Notes under the pieces: generated by a model
Seen by the model: only the letters and a program-made list of their open reading frames with translations
Told to the model about the DNA's origin: nothing
The model's database searches: none
IMG/VR virus record: IMGVR_UViG_3300024318_000014
Location: 1 to 25,399 of that record
Source: a virus
Reading direction: 5' to 3' (one strand)
DNA: 25,399 bases
Translations under genes and position numbers: made by a program
In this document: piece after piece, positions 13,516-21,309 of the stretch
How positions within the stretch are numbered: position 1 is the first letter of the stretch
How the letters are laid out: each line of letters opens with the position of its first letter

Positions 13516-14286
13516 CTATAGTATTAAAGCGCCATCATCCATATACCCAGCAGCCTGGTAGCCTTTCTCAATTCCTGTAGCTAAATAAAAACCCCAGTCT
13601 GATAATGCTTTTTTATAGGCTTGTCTGCCCAGTGCTATCATATCATCATCTAAAGCATAAACCTCTACACTATATGGATAATTAGTTTCTACAGCCACAA
13701 AGCGAAAGTTTTCTGGTGGAAAACCTAAAACATCAGAATAAAAACACGCCTGTAAATGATAGGCATATTTGTATAAGTCCCTCCTAAATGCTATAGGTGA
13801 ATTATCCTGGCAAGTTTTGACATCCCCTATCCAATTATCACCAAATACATCTGGGCGAACTCTAATAGGTATGCCATCCATTTTACCATAGTGAGAAAGC
13901 TCTACAGTTCCTGTGCAATATTTTTGCGCCAGATCATGCTGTCTTAGATTCTGCATTATTCCAGATATGATGTCCATATCACTGTCCCTTAAATGTTTGC
14001 GATCCCCAGCCAGCTTTTCGTGCTTTGCTTTTATTTGCTTTCCCTCTTTAGTGCGCCCATCGTATTTAGGCATTAAATAATAGTCCTGGTCAAATTGTTT
14101 TTGACCCTCTAGCATTATTGTATGTACAGCTGTGCCTAGAGCCATTGCTGGCGTTTCTGTAAATTTTGCTGTTAAATAATGCTTTACTGATTTCTTATAA
14201 ATCATTTTGAGTCCACTTGCTGATATTGAATCATGAGAGTGATACTCCTGGTTAGTATCCTGTTTAGTATTTAATGTTATTCTCAT
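13516..14286 (-). CDS. RecE/YqaJ-type exonuclease (PDDEXK-like, DUF3799)
   Basis: 256 aa. It carries the RecE C-terminal exonuclease (DUF3799) signature: GTAVHTIMLE with H55, VELS with E129, RVRPDVF with D146, GDVKTCQD with D155 and K157, and HLQACFY with Q179 and Y183. This is a complete PD-(D/E)XK active site. Together with the Rad52/Erf-like annealing protein and SSB at 15287-16059 it makes a classical exonuclease/annealase recombination pair. The pair is split here by the ParB-like gene and a 59-aa gene. The start overlaps the 59-aa gene by 23 nt. Confidence 0.88.
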   Translation of the reverse strand: MRITLNTKQDTNQEYHSHDSISASGLKMIYKKSVKHYLTAKFTETPAMALGTAVHTIMLEGQKQFDQDYYLMPKYDGRTKEGKQIKAKHEKLAGDRKHLRDSDMDIISGIMQNLRQHDLAQKYCTGTVELSHYGKMDGIPIRVRPDVFGDNWIGDVKTCQDNSPIAFRRDLYKYAYHLQACFYSDVLGFPPENFRFVAVETNYPYSVEVYALDDDMIALGRQAYKKALSDWGFYLATGIEKGYQAAGYMDDGALIL

Positions 14287-14443
14287 CTAGTTTGGTTTTT
14301 AAGTATGCAACCTGGTCCTTTAATAAAGTAACCTCATTGCGGCTGTTTGCTACATATTCTAATAATACTTGTATCCTTTCCTCCATATATTTTATGTCAT
14401 CCGCTTTCCAGGATCCATCTAAATTGTGTATTGTATTTGACAT
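14264..14443 (-). CDS. 59-aa coiled-coil hypothetical protein
   Basis: ATG at 14443, protein MSNTIHNLDGSWKADDIKYM and on, mostly a charged alpha-helix with heptad-like leucine/valine spacing (VLLEYVANSRNEVTLLKDQV, about 27-46), so a coiled coil or small oligomer. The longer frame starting with TTG at 14473 would begin inside the upstream terminator hairpin and is rejected. It overlaps the RecE-like gene by 23 nt. Family unknown; could be a chaperone or regulator for the nuclease next to it. Confidence 0.6.
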   Translation of the reverse strand: MSNTIHNLDGSWKADDIKYMEERIQVLLEYVANSRNEVTLLKDQVAYLKTKLDENNIKY

Positions 14444-14447
14444 GGCT

Positions 14448-14480
14448 ATAAAATAAAAGGGCAACCTTTTCAAGCTACCC
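14448..14480 (-). terminator. intrinsic terminator after the ParB-like gene
   Basis: The minus strand reads GGGTAGCTT, loop GAAA, AGGTTGCCC, then TTTTATTTTAT. The 9-bp stem includes three G-U pairs and is capped by a GNRA loop. It ends 5 nt before ATG 14443. Confidence 0.8.
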
Positions 14481-14489
14481 TAGTTAGTT

Positions 14490-15239
14490 TTAATTAATTC
14501 TATTTTTCTCACTTAATTTATAATTATACACCTCTACAATATTTTGGCAAGTATCAGCCTCATTATTGTAAATTCTTAGCATTTTATAATTACAATTTTT
14601 TGCTAATCTATTTATATCAAAATTTCTATTGCGTAATTTAATAATCTTTAAAGATCTTATAAATTTTGGAGAAAATGATTTATTAACTATACTGCTTAGA
14701 AGTAAACAGTCTGTCATTATATCATTTCCAAAATCTATATCTATTTTATAAGTACCATCTTGAATATTTTTATTGGGATTCATTGATCTAGTAAAAGCGT
14801 AAGCTATTGCGCCAGTAGTTGAATATTTTGTCCATTGGCTTATTAATTTTTTTAAATTGATATAATCATTTTTTTCTTTATTAGACCAATAATTTATATA
14901 ATCATCTAAAGACCATCCCTTTCTAATTTTATTTGATTCGATTACTGCATAATTATCACCATTATATGATACTACATAATCAATAGGCATTTTTAATTTT
15001 TTTAAAGCATCAAATCTGTGCTGTCCATCTAATATGTAACCTTTTTTAGTTACTATTATAGGCTGTAATAAACCATATTTTTTAATAGAATATTCTATTT
15101 TTTTTAAATTATTATGATCTAATTTTCTATTAGTTTTTAGTAATTTAAACCGACTATAATCAAAAGTTGTTTGTAATGAAAACCTACTTTTGTAACTGTT
15201 TTTTTCTAAAAAATTCATATTTATTGAGTTTGCAATCAT
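14490..15239 (-). CDS. ParB/sulfiredoxin-like domain protein, AT-rich, terminator-flanked
   Basis: 249 aa (or 242 from the ATG at 15218). The N-terminal part has the ParB/Srx fold signature: IKKYGLLQPIIVTKKGYILD (52-71) followed by GQHRFDALKKL (72-82), corresponding to the GERR-type box of ParB. No helix-turn-helix like plasmid ParB is obvious after it; the C-terminal 160 residues are Lys/Asn/Ile-rich and unlike any family I know. Base use is visibly more AT-rich than neighbouring genes, and strong terminators lie on both sides (15278-15251 and 14480-14448). This looks like a recently acquired cassette. Possible roles: gene regulation, DNA nicking or modification; not decided. Confidence 0.7.
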   Translation of the reverse strand: MIANSINMNFLEKNSYKSRFSLQTTFDYSRFKLLKTNRKLDHNNLKKIEYSIKKYGLLQPIIVTKKGYILDGQHRFDALKKLKMPIDYVVSYNGDNYAVIESNKIRKGWSLDDYINYWSNKEKNDYINLKKLISQWTKYSTTGAIAYAFTRSMNPNKNIQDGTYKIDIDFGNDIMTDCLLLSSIVNKSFSPKFIRSLKIIKLRNRNFDINRLAKNCNYKMLRIYNNEADTCQNIVEVYNYKLSEKNRIN

Positions 15240-15250
15240 ATTATCAAATA

Positions 15251-15278
15251 TTAAAAGGGCAGCCTTTTACAGCCGCCC
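15251..15278 (-). terminator. intrinsic terminator after the SSB-like gene
   Basis: The minus strand reads GGGCGGCT and AGGCTGCCC (stem of 7-8 bp with one or two G-U pairs), loop of about 5 nt, then TTTTAATATTT. It lies between the SSB-like stop (15287) and the ParB-like start (15239). Confidence 0.75.
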
Positions 15279-15286
15279 TGGTTAAT

Positions 15287-15556
15287 TTAAAATGGCAAAT
15301 CATCATCCTGTGCTACAGGATTAACTTGCTTTTTTGTTTGTGTTTCGCCATTAGGCTCCCATTGATTTAATTCAATGTACTGCTTTCCGCTTTTAGCGGT
15401 TAAAATGTCTAGGTTTACCCAGCCACCTTTTGCATTTTTTTGTAGAAATGCTACAGCATCATCAACTTTTACGCTGATGTTTCCCACTACAAAGTCTGGC
15501 GCTCCAGCTCTACGTTTAAAGCTGAATCCATCTGCAAAAACTTTCTCTGTTGTCAT
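15287..15556 (-). CDS. SSB-like protein with DDDLPF C-terminal tip
   Basis: 89 aa. The body is beta-rich (FVVGNISVKVDDAVAF, WVNLDILTAKSGKQYIEL), with a short Q/N/T linker and the C-terminus DDDLPF, which closely matches the acidic tip of bacterial SSB (DDDIPF) that recruits repair and replication proteins. The body is shorter than a standard SSB OB fold and I cannot align it with certainty. Start overlaps the annealase gene by 4 nt (ATGA). As third member of the annealase/exonuclease/SSB set, it would coat single strands during recombination and replication. Confidence 0.65.
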   Translation of the reverse strand: MTTEKVFADGFSFKRRAGAPDFVVGNISVKVDDAVAFLQKNAKGGWVNLDILTAKSGKQYIELNQWEPNGETQTKKQVNPVAQDDDLPF

Positions 15557-16059
15557 AATTTAAATTTATTAGTTATTTGATCTTTGTACTCGTTTTTCAT
15601 TTTGTAGGCAGCGAGTACCTTTTCCGCCTGTGCTTTAGTGCCTTTATCTAAAAGCGCTTTTAATTCTGTTTCCTTGAGCCAAGGAGTATCATCTTTAGTC
15701 TGGTTTGCTATTGCATTAGAAACTTCCTCAGCTGATGCTACAGAGGTGTCTATTCCTATTCCTAAAAGTCCTAATGCTCTACCTATTGCTGATGTTTCAC
15801 AGTTCTCGATAAATGAGGTTTTATTTATGTAGCTGCTGCCCATATACTCCTCAGCGTGACCAGTCGCTCTGATCATTTTATTTTCATCAAAGATTACAGC
15901 TCTAAACTGTACCAGGCGATCCTTTTTAGTTTGGCATACCTCATCTTTAATTTTGATTGTTTCAATTCCCCATTTATCGTATTTTTTCTGGGAATGAAAA
16001 TAGCCAATACGCTCATTGACCTGGACATATTCCTTGCCCTTAATGTTTATTGTTTTCAT
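15553..16059 (-). CDS. Rad52/Erf-like single-strand annealing protein
   Basis: 168 aa. The signature is ENCETSAIGRALGLLGIGID (residues 85-104) within SSYINKTSFIENCETS, the conserved core of Erf/Rad52-like annealing proteins in phages. The N-terminal part is beta-rich (IGYFHSQKKYD, RLVQFRAVIFDEN) and the C-terminus is helical and charged. These proteins pair single strands in recombination together with an exonuclease. Overlaps the upstream HTH gene by 4 nt (ATGA) and the SSB-like gene by 4 nt (ATGA), so these three genes are translated as one unit. Confidence 0.75.
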   Translation of the reverse strand: MKTINIKGKEYVQVNERIGYFHSQKKYDKWGIETIKIKDEVCQTKKDRLVQFRAVIFDENKMIRATGHAEEYMGSSYINKTSFIENCETSAIGRALGLLGIGIDTSVASAEEVSNAIANQTKDDTPWLKETELKALLDKGTKAQAEKVLAAYKMKNEYKDQITNKFKL

Positions 16060-16247
16060 AGTTCTAGGTTATTTAAATTTAATTTTAATTGTTTTAGCTT
16101 GATCAGCTCTGCATAAGTAAAGCGCCCAGGATCCTGTAGTTTAGATCTCAGAGTCGGATAGGTTATCCCTAAATGATCTGTAACATCTAACCTCCTAAGT
16201 CCTAGGCGTTTTATCTCATTGATAAATTCTAATTCTAAATTATTCAT
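16056..16247 (-). CDS. 63-aa HTH DNA-binding protein
   Basis: ATG at 16247. A helix-turn-helix can be read at residues about 20-48: LDVTDHLGITYPTLRSKLQD followed by FTYAELIKL, similar to XRE/Cro-like small regulators. Gly/Pro placement (DHLGITYPTL) fits a turn before a recognition helix. The sequence NNLEL occurs at both ends (residues 2-6 and 59-63). It starts 4 nt after a terminator T tract and overlaps the annealase gene by 4 nt, so it may regulate the early operon in which it lies. Confidence 0.55.
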   Translation of the reverse strand: MNNLELEFINEIKRLGLRRLDVTDHLGITYPTLRSKLQDPGRFTYAELIKLKQLKLNLNNLEL

Positions 16248-16251
16248 ATAT

Positions 16252-16278
16252 AAAAAAAATAGGGGAGTTGCCTCCCCT
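16252..16278 (-). terminator. strong intrinsic terminator between early genes
   Basis: The minus strand reads AGGGGAG, loop GCAA, CTCCCCT (perfect 7-bp stem), then A and eight T. It sits between the stop at 16284 and the ATG at 16247, leaving no room for a promoter before the next gene. Confidence 0.9.
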
Positions 16279-16283
16279 GGTTA

Positions 16284-16535
16284 TTATTTAATTAGCTTTT
16301 CCAATACTCTTAATTGCTCTGATTGTAATGCAATTAAATCTTTCATTAGCTGTTTTTTGTAATCCTCATTTTTTAAATTAGGATCTTTAACCTTAGATTC
16401 AATTCTTTTGATATCCCACTCTATAACATTATACTTTGCTTGCAATGCGCTCTTAGAATTTCTACCAGTAAAACGCTTTGTCATTTCAATGCCTCTCTGG
16501 ATTCCCTCGTTTGTTTCTTTTACTATATTACTCAT
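16284..16535 (-). CDS. 83-aa helical hypothetical protein, first early gene
   Basis: ATG at 16535. The protein starts MSNIVKETNEGIQRGIEMTK and continues with charged helices (NVIEWDIKRIESKVKD, LQSEQLRVLEKLIK). It is Lys/Glu-rich and probably forms a helical bundle or coiled coil. It is first after the clear early promoter (32-nt leader) and is followed by a strong terminator, so it may be the most expressed early gene. Family unknown; early position and small size suit a host-takeover or regulatory protein. Confidence 0.6.
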   Translation of the reverse strand: MSNIVKETNEGIQRGIEMTKRFTGRNSKSALQAKYNVIEWDIKRIESKVKDPNLKNEDYKKQLMKDLIALQSEQLRVLEKLIK

Positions 16536-16567
16536 AATTTCTAGTTGTTTGTTTTTGTTTTACTCTG

Positions 16568-16598
16568 TAAAAGTAATAATATTTTTTCAATATGCAAA
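16568..16598 (-). promoter_or_regulatory. early promoter, TTTG-N19-TACTTTTA
   Basis: The minus strand has TTTG at 16598-16595 and TACTTTTA at 16575-16568, 19 nt apart, 32 nt before ATG 16535. Same spacing as the promoter at 2899-2869; the last base of the -7 box is A instead of G. It comes after a terminator and begins the replication/recombination gene set. Confidence 0.7.
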
Positions 16599-16618
16599 TA
16601 TTTTTACAATAATTTTAT

Positions 16619-16657
16619 AAAAAAAATCCCCATTCAAGTCGAAACTATCCTGGGGAT
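16619..16657 (-). terminator. intrinsic terminator after the tail module
   Basis: The minus strand reads ATCCCCA, an 18-nt loop, TGGGGAT, then eight T. The 7-bp stem is perfect; the large loop has further short pairing. It separates the tail transcript (stop at 16686) from the early promoter. Confidence 0.8.
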
Positions 16658-16685
16658 CAGCAAACAAAAGGGATTGTTTAAGCTG

Positions 16686-18779
16686 TTATTTTATTAATTT
16701 GACAGCAAAGTCTGCTGTAACATCATTAGTCTGGTTGGGAACGTGCATAGTTAGCTCATATTCATTAGCCTTTACATCGTATCTCATAGAGTCTATGTAG
16801 CAACTAGCGCCCTCTCTAAATGTACCAGATCCAAAATCAATCCAGACTTTATTATGAGGCGCTACAGGAATAGGCTCAGATTTTAAATTATAAAATGTAC
16901 CCTCATAGCGTTTGACAAAATCTCTAAAGTCATTTAAAATTTCCTGGGTTACTATTTTCTCTACAGTAGGAAAATCAGATGCCTGTATAGTAAAATCTCT
17001 AGGGCGTTTAAAATAGCCATCATAACCGCCCTGGAAGTTATCAGCTCCTAAATAATTTGATATAAATATATCTTTAATTTCATAGAGTGCAGTTTTTGTA
17101 TTTACTACGTTTTGAGTATTTGTGACAATCATTTCACTAGCGTAATCTGTTTTTTCTGCTATATATAATTTGTCAAAATAAGTGTATTCAATTAATGATT
17201 GACTAGGATTTGGATAGGTGCTAAAGTTAGGATAGCGTATGTGCATCTGAATTTTAAAATCGCCATCTACTTCATTATATGCTTTTAATTCTGCTTCAAA
17301 ATTCTGCCAAGTTCCTACCTTAGTAAAAGATTGTTTTTTTCTCCTTTTTTTATTATCTACTGTTTCTAAAAAAGCTAATTCGCTCCACTCATCATTTTTA
17401 AAATTATAATATAATGTAGTGCCATCAGCATCAATTCCCTTAACATAAATTTCCATTTCATATTTCCAGGAATCAGCAAAGTTTGTTAGCGTATAGTCTG
17501 GCTCTACAAAAAATGAAAAACCTAAATTAAACTCTTTAGTTTCGTCACTTACTACAGTATTAATTTCATTTTTAATAATTACATAGGGATCAGTAATATT
17601 AATTCCATGTACAGAAGTTCTAATAGTTTTTAAGCCTATTAGCGCTTTTTCCTGGTCAAAATGTATAGCTGTATTTGCGCCAAATTCCCATTGATGATCA
17701 TCATATAATAGCTGAGGATTTTGATTTATATATTTTAAATCACTCAGATTAATATCATATTTAACCTGGTTGTAAGGTCTTAAATATTCTTTATATAAGT
17801 CTGCTCCAACTGGTTTTAACTCTGTAGGCGCTTTTAAAAGTATGTTTTCTGTAGTGGTGAATCTGTAATTTCCTAAGCGATCAAAAACCTTGTATTCTAT
17901 TATTTCCTCTCCTGTGGTAGCTAATTGATTCTCTATTGAAAAACCTATGTCAAAATTAAATAGTTGGGTAATATTTACATCTATTAGGTTGCTGTTTGAT
18001 ATAATATACCAGCGCCCTTGAGATTGAAATACTCTTGAATTTGTAGCTTTTAAAAATGACTCCAAAACCTCTTTGGCGTTTCTAAAATCTAAGTCATCAA
18101 ATACGCCATACTCATTTAAAATTATGTCATGATAAAAAGTGTCATTAGCATTACCAGTAGATTTTCTAATATCATTAGCTACATAAATGTCAAAATTCAA
18201 CTCTAAATTATTTAGTATGTAATACAAATAGAAAAACATACTATCCTCATTAGAATCGTATCCGCCATCAGCAGCATTGGAATAGGGAGCATCAAAAGCA
18301 TCTAGCGTACCTAGTCCATCATAAGCTACTAGCTTTAATGGATTTGGGAATGGCTGTAGGCTTTCCTGGTACTGATCAGCTTGTAGCCATCCCTCCCAGT
18401 ATATCTCAGAGCTGCCTCCAGTACCTCCAGATCCCTCCCAGAGATAGTTAGCTTGTTCCCATTGGTCGTTTTCTGTATCCCATACTTTGTCTGCATTGTC
18501 TAGGCTACCAGTTGCTATTCTTACTTTATACTCACGCTCACCAGCGGCATAAAATTGATCATAAAGAGTGTCAGCAGTTTCAAATAAATTAAGCTCACAG
18601 CTAGATCCAATGATAGGGGAATAAAAATCATCATCGCCCTCCCATTTAATTATAACTGGATTCGCTTGACCAATTAAAGGAAAAATATCGCCATCATAGT
18701 CTTTTTGTAATATCTCAGCGACTCTATAGTTCCCTTTTGTGTCTGCAAACTCTAATCTAAATTTGACTCCGTATGCCAT
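16686..18779 (-). CDS. large tail-tip/hub candidate (Dit/Tal region)
   Basis: 697 aa, starting MAYGVKFRLEFADTKGNYRV. No motif decides the family. It is beta-rich with many aromatic residues, a repeated 'W-E-G-x-L' style stretch (EIYWEGWLQADQY), and a region DFRNAKEVLESFLKATNSRVFQSQGRWYI (given as positions about 230-260) that resembles tail-hub domains. Position is telling: 4 nt after the tape measure stop, where tail-tip proteins (Dit, then Tal) are found. One large gene in place of two suggests a fused distal-tail/hub. Ends in a terminator before the early promoter. Function inferred from order only. Confidence 0.6.
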   Translation of the reverse strand: MAYGVKFRLEFADTKGNYRVAEILQKDYDGDIFPLIGQANPVIIKWEGDDDFYSPIIGSSCELNLFETADTLYDQFYAAGEREYKVRIATGSLDNADKVWDTENDQWEQANYLWEGSGGTGGSSEIYWEGWLQADQYQESLQPFPNPLKLVAYDGLGTLDAFDAPYSNAADGGYDSNEDSMFFYLYYILNNLELNFDIYVANDIRKSTGNANDTFYHDIILNEYGVFDDLDFRNAKEVLESFLKATNSRVFQSQGRWYIISNSNLIDVNITQLFNFDIGFSIENQLATTGEEIIEYKVFDRLGNYRFTTTENILLKAPTELKPVGADLYKEYLRPYNQVKYDINLSDLKYINQNPQLLYDDHQWEFGANTAIHFDQEKALIGLKTIRTSVHGINITDPYVIIKNEINTVVSDETKEFNLGFSFFVEPDYTLTNFADSWKYEMEIYVKGIDADGTTLYYNFKNDEWSELAFLETVDNKKRRKKQSFTKVGTWQNFEAELKAYNEVDGDFKIQMHIRYPNFSTYPNPSQSLIEYTYFDKLYIAEKTDYASEMIVTNTQNVVNTKTALYEIKDIFISNYLGADNFQGGYDGYFKRPRDFTIQASDFPTVEKIVTQEILNDFRDFVKRYEGTFYNLKSEPIPVAPHNKVWIDFGSGTFREGASCYIDSMRYDVKANEYELTMHVPNQTNDVTADFAVKLIK

Positions 18780-18783
18780 CTAT

Positions 18784-21267
18784 TTATTTTATTCTGCTAC
18801 GATTTCTATCAGCTCTCTGTAATGCTACTACTAGATCCTGTCCATTTATTTTAAACTCACCGCCAACGTTTACATTTTGGCTACTGCCTCCCATCATTCC
18901 CTGGAGTTTATCTAGTGGCGCAATTACCTCTGGATTTGCTTTGGCTCCTGGATACTCACCCATCAGTCCCATAGTAGGACCAGAAACTATACCCCCATTG
19001 GCAAATTTAGGAACTGATGCGAATTGTGATTTAACAAGTCCTACCATTCCAGCTATTAAGGCTGGTAAAACTATTGGCGCTACTGGTCCAGCTAATAATG
19101 ATCCAGCAGATGCTCCAGCAATAGCGTTCGCTACAGATACAGATAATGCGGCTCCTACAGCATCTAAGGCAGCTCCTAAAAAAGCTGCTGTAAATGATCC
19201 TAAAGCACCCTCACCTAATCCTAAAGATGCTACCATAGACCCGCCTAATTGTGAAAATGCTCCAGCTAATTGATTAGATGTAACACTAGCCAAGTCCTCC
19301 ATCCTGTTTTTGAATTCAGTAGCTCTATCTACATCTATTTGATTAAATAAATCGTTTGTTTTTAATATTTTACTATTTAATTCATCCCAGCTAGTCGAAT
19401 CTACTTGCATAGCTGAAACATCAATATCAGCGCCACCTCCAAAAGCGGCTGCTGCTCTACTGGCTAAACTAGGCTGCTCTACTGGAGTTCCTGTAGCAGC
19501 TCCACCCCCACCACCAGCTGGAGCGAAACCAGATGTAAAACTAGATATAGCGCCACCAACTTTATTTACTAAGTTTTGTATATCACTTTCTACTATATTA
19601 GATAGCGGCTCAGCCTCGTATGCTTTTTTAAATCCATCGGTAAACTCCTCAGCAACTATTTTAGATGCCTCATCCATTAGCTTACCGCCCTCAGATGCTA
19701 TGTTTTCTAAATTACTAAAAGCAGCCTCAGTAGCTTGCTTAAAACCCTCTTTGATTAAATCTACATCAAAAGTAAAAACGCCTGTAATTATAGTACCTAA
19801 TCCTTTAAAAGCCTCCACAGAGTTTGCTACAAATCCTTTAATTATATTCCATACAGTAGAAAATGCTGTTTTAGCCACTCTATAGAATGCTTTAAAATAA
19901 CTAATAGTTCCCTGGATTATCATCCTAAATGCTAGAGATTCATTGTAAAGATTTATAAAATAGTTTGCTATTTTAACTAGTACTGTCTTAAAACCCTCCC
20001 ATTCTTTATAAATTACTACTGCTATGGCTGTTAAACCAGCTGCTATTAATCCAACTGGAGTTAATAAGGCTCCAAATACAGTTATAAGAGATCCAGCTAT
20101 TGTTAATATTATAGGTAAAGCTGCTGCAACTGCTGCAAAAGCTAAACTCAACTCTATAGTTTTTGGCGATAGCTTAGTAATTACCCCAGCTAGTTTTTCT
20201 ATCATAGGAGTAAAAGATCTCAGTAAAATAGCGCCTATATCAGTAAAAGAATTTTGTAGATTTTTTAAAGATTTATTTAATTGAAAAGATGTAGATTTTT
20301 CTAACTCAGTAAAAGCCTCTGCTGTGATTCCAGCAGTTGTATTCATTCTACTAAATATTTGTTCAGTAGATGCTAGGTTATTACCCATTAAATCTAAAAC
20401 ACCAGATAAAGCTCTAGTATTAGCAAATACTTTACCTTGAGCCTCCTCATTATCGCCAAATGTTTCAGTTAAAGTTTTTAAAGTAGAAAGTAACCCCTCC
20501 TCTTTAATTTGTTTTCTTAAACCAGCAGCTGATAAACCAAATTCAGCTAGAGTGTCTTTTGCTTGTTTACTAGGTTTTAATAATGAGAATAAAACCCCTC
20601 TAATTTGTGTTGCTGCCATTGCGGCATCTGTACCAGTTCTAGACATTGCTGCAAACGTAGCACCTACCTCGCTAAATTGTACTCCTAATTGAGATGCAAT
20701 AGGTAGCACAGTTCCCATTGATTGGGATAACGAATCGGCTGAAAGTTTACCCTCTCTAACAGCAGCAGTTAAAACATCTGTAGCCTGTGATGCTGATAAA
20801 TTTTCAATACCATAAGCGTTCAGAGCTGATGTAGCTAAATCAGCAACTATTTTAGTTTCACCTAATCCTATCGCTGAGGCTTTTAAAGATTGCTCTAATA
20901 CAGCCATAGCATCTCCGCCTCTAAGTCCAGCGGATGTAATAAAAAACAAAGCATCGGCAGCCTCTTTGGCGCTTACTCCAGTGCTTTTTGCCATCTCTAC
21001 AGCGGCTTTACCCATTTGATCTACCTCATCAGATGCAATACCTACTAAGGTTTTTATTTGAGTCATTGACTTATCAAAGTCAGCAGCCATTTTAATAGCA
21101 GCTGCTCCAGCAATACCTAGAGGTAATGTTAATCTAGTTGATAAATTTTTACCTAAATCACTAGTCCTTTTACCAAATGCCTGTAGTTTCCCAGATGCTG
21201 TATTTAGCGCTCTTGTCAGCTTACTAGCATCCCCTATAATATTTACTTTTAATCTTTGCTCTGCCAT
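18784..21267 (-). CDS. tape measure protein, TP901-1 family
   Basis: 827 aa. The N-terminal 300 residues match the TP901 core: GIAGAAAIKMAADFDKSMTQ (51-70), KSTGVSAKEAADALFFITSA (94-113), LATSALNAYGI, and an AMSRTGTDAAMAATQIRGVL segment (207-226). Two hydrophobic regions follow (about 375-420 and 685-745), expected to insert in the host membrane at ejection. The C-terminus shows FANGGIVSGPTMGLMGEYPG, a common tape-measure ending. By the usual rule of about 0.15 nm per residue the tail would be roughly 120 nm. Start ATG 21267 follows a -7 box by only 4 nt. It comes after the G-T chaperone, as in most siphophages. Confidence 0.9.
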   Translation of the reverse strand: MAEQRLKVNIIGDASKLTRALNTASGKLQAFGKRTSDLGKNLSTRLTLPLGIAGAAAIKMAADFDKSMTQIKTLVGIASDEVDQMGKAAVEMAKSTGVSAKEAADALFFITSAGLRGGDAMAVLEQSLKASAIGLGETKIVADLATSALNAYGIENLSASQATDVLTAAVREGKLSADSLSQSMGTVLPIASQLGVQFSEVGATFAAMSRTGTDAAMAATQIRGVLFSLLKPSKQAKDTLAEFGLSAAGLRKQIKEEGLLSTLKTLTETFGDNEEAQGKVFANTRALSGVLDLMGNNLASTEQIFSRMNTTAGITAEAFTELEKSTSFQLNKSLKNLQNSFTDIGAILLRSFTPMIEKLAGVITKLSPKTIELSLAFAAVAAALPIILTIAGSLITVFGALLTPVGLIAAGLTAIAVVIYKEWEGFKTVLVKIANYFINLYNESLAFRMIIQGTISYFKAFYRVAKTAFSTVWNIIKGFVANSVEAFKGLGTIITGVFTFDVDLIKEGFKQATEAAFSNLENIASEGGKLMDEASKIVAEEFTDGFKKAYEAEPLSNIVESDIQNLVNKVGGAISSFTSGFAPAGGGGGAATGTPVEQPSLASRAAAAFGGGADIDVSAMQVDSTSWDELNSKILKTNDLFNQIDVDRATEFKNRMEDLASVTSNQLAGAFSQLGGSMVASLGLGEGALGSFTAAFLGAALDAVGAALSVSVANAIAGASAGSLLAGPVAPIVLPALIAGMVGLVKSQFASVPKFANGGIVSGPTMGLMGEYPGAKANPEVIAPLDKLQGMMGGSSQNVNVGGEFKINGQDLVVALQRADRNRSRIK

Positions 21268-21271
21268 AGTA

Positions 21272-21279
21272 CAAAAATA
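21272..21279 (-). promoter_or_regulatory. -7 box (TATTTTTG) directly before the tape measure start
   Basis: The minus strand reads TATTTTTG (TAnnTTTG), followed by 4 nt and the ATG at 21267. It begins 2 nt after the T tract of the terminator behind the T gene. If used, the tape measure would have a leaderless message. No -33 TTTG is seen, so this is uncertain. Confidence 0.4.
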
Positions 21280-21281
21280 CT

Positions 21282-21309
21282 AAAAAAAAAGGCGTTAGAA
21301 TTTAACGCC
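21282..21309 (-). terminator. intrinsic terminator overlapping the end of the T frame
   Basis: The minus strand reads GGCGTTA, loop AATTC, TAACGCC (perfect 7-bp stem), then nine T. The stop codon TAA of the T frame (21297-21295) is part of the stem, so translating ribosomes reaching the stop would cover the hairpin and could change termination. Confidence 0.85.

Noticed and set aside
16056-16247. Repeated NNLEL at both protein ends as a domain repeat
   Set aside because: Five residues of common amino acids in an AT-rich gene; likely chance.
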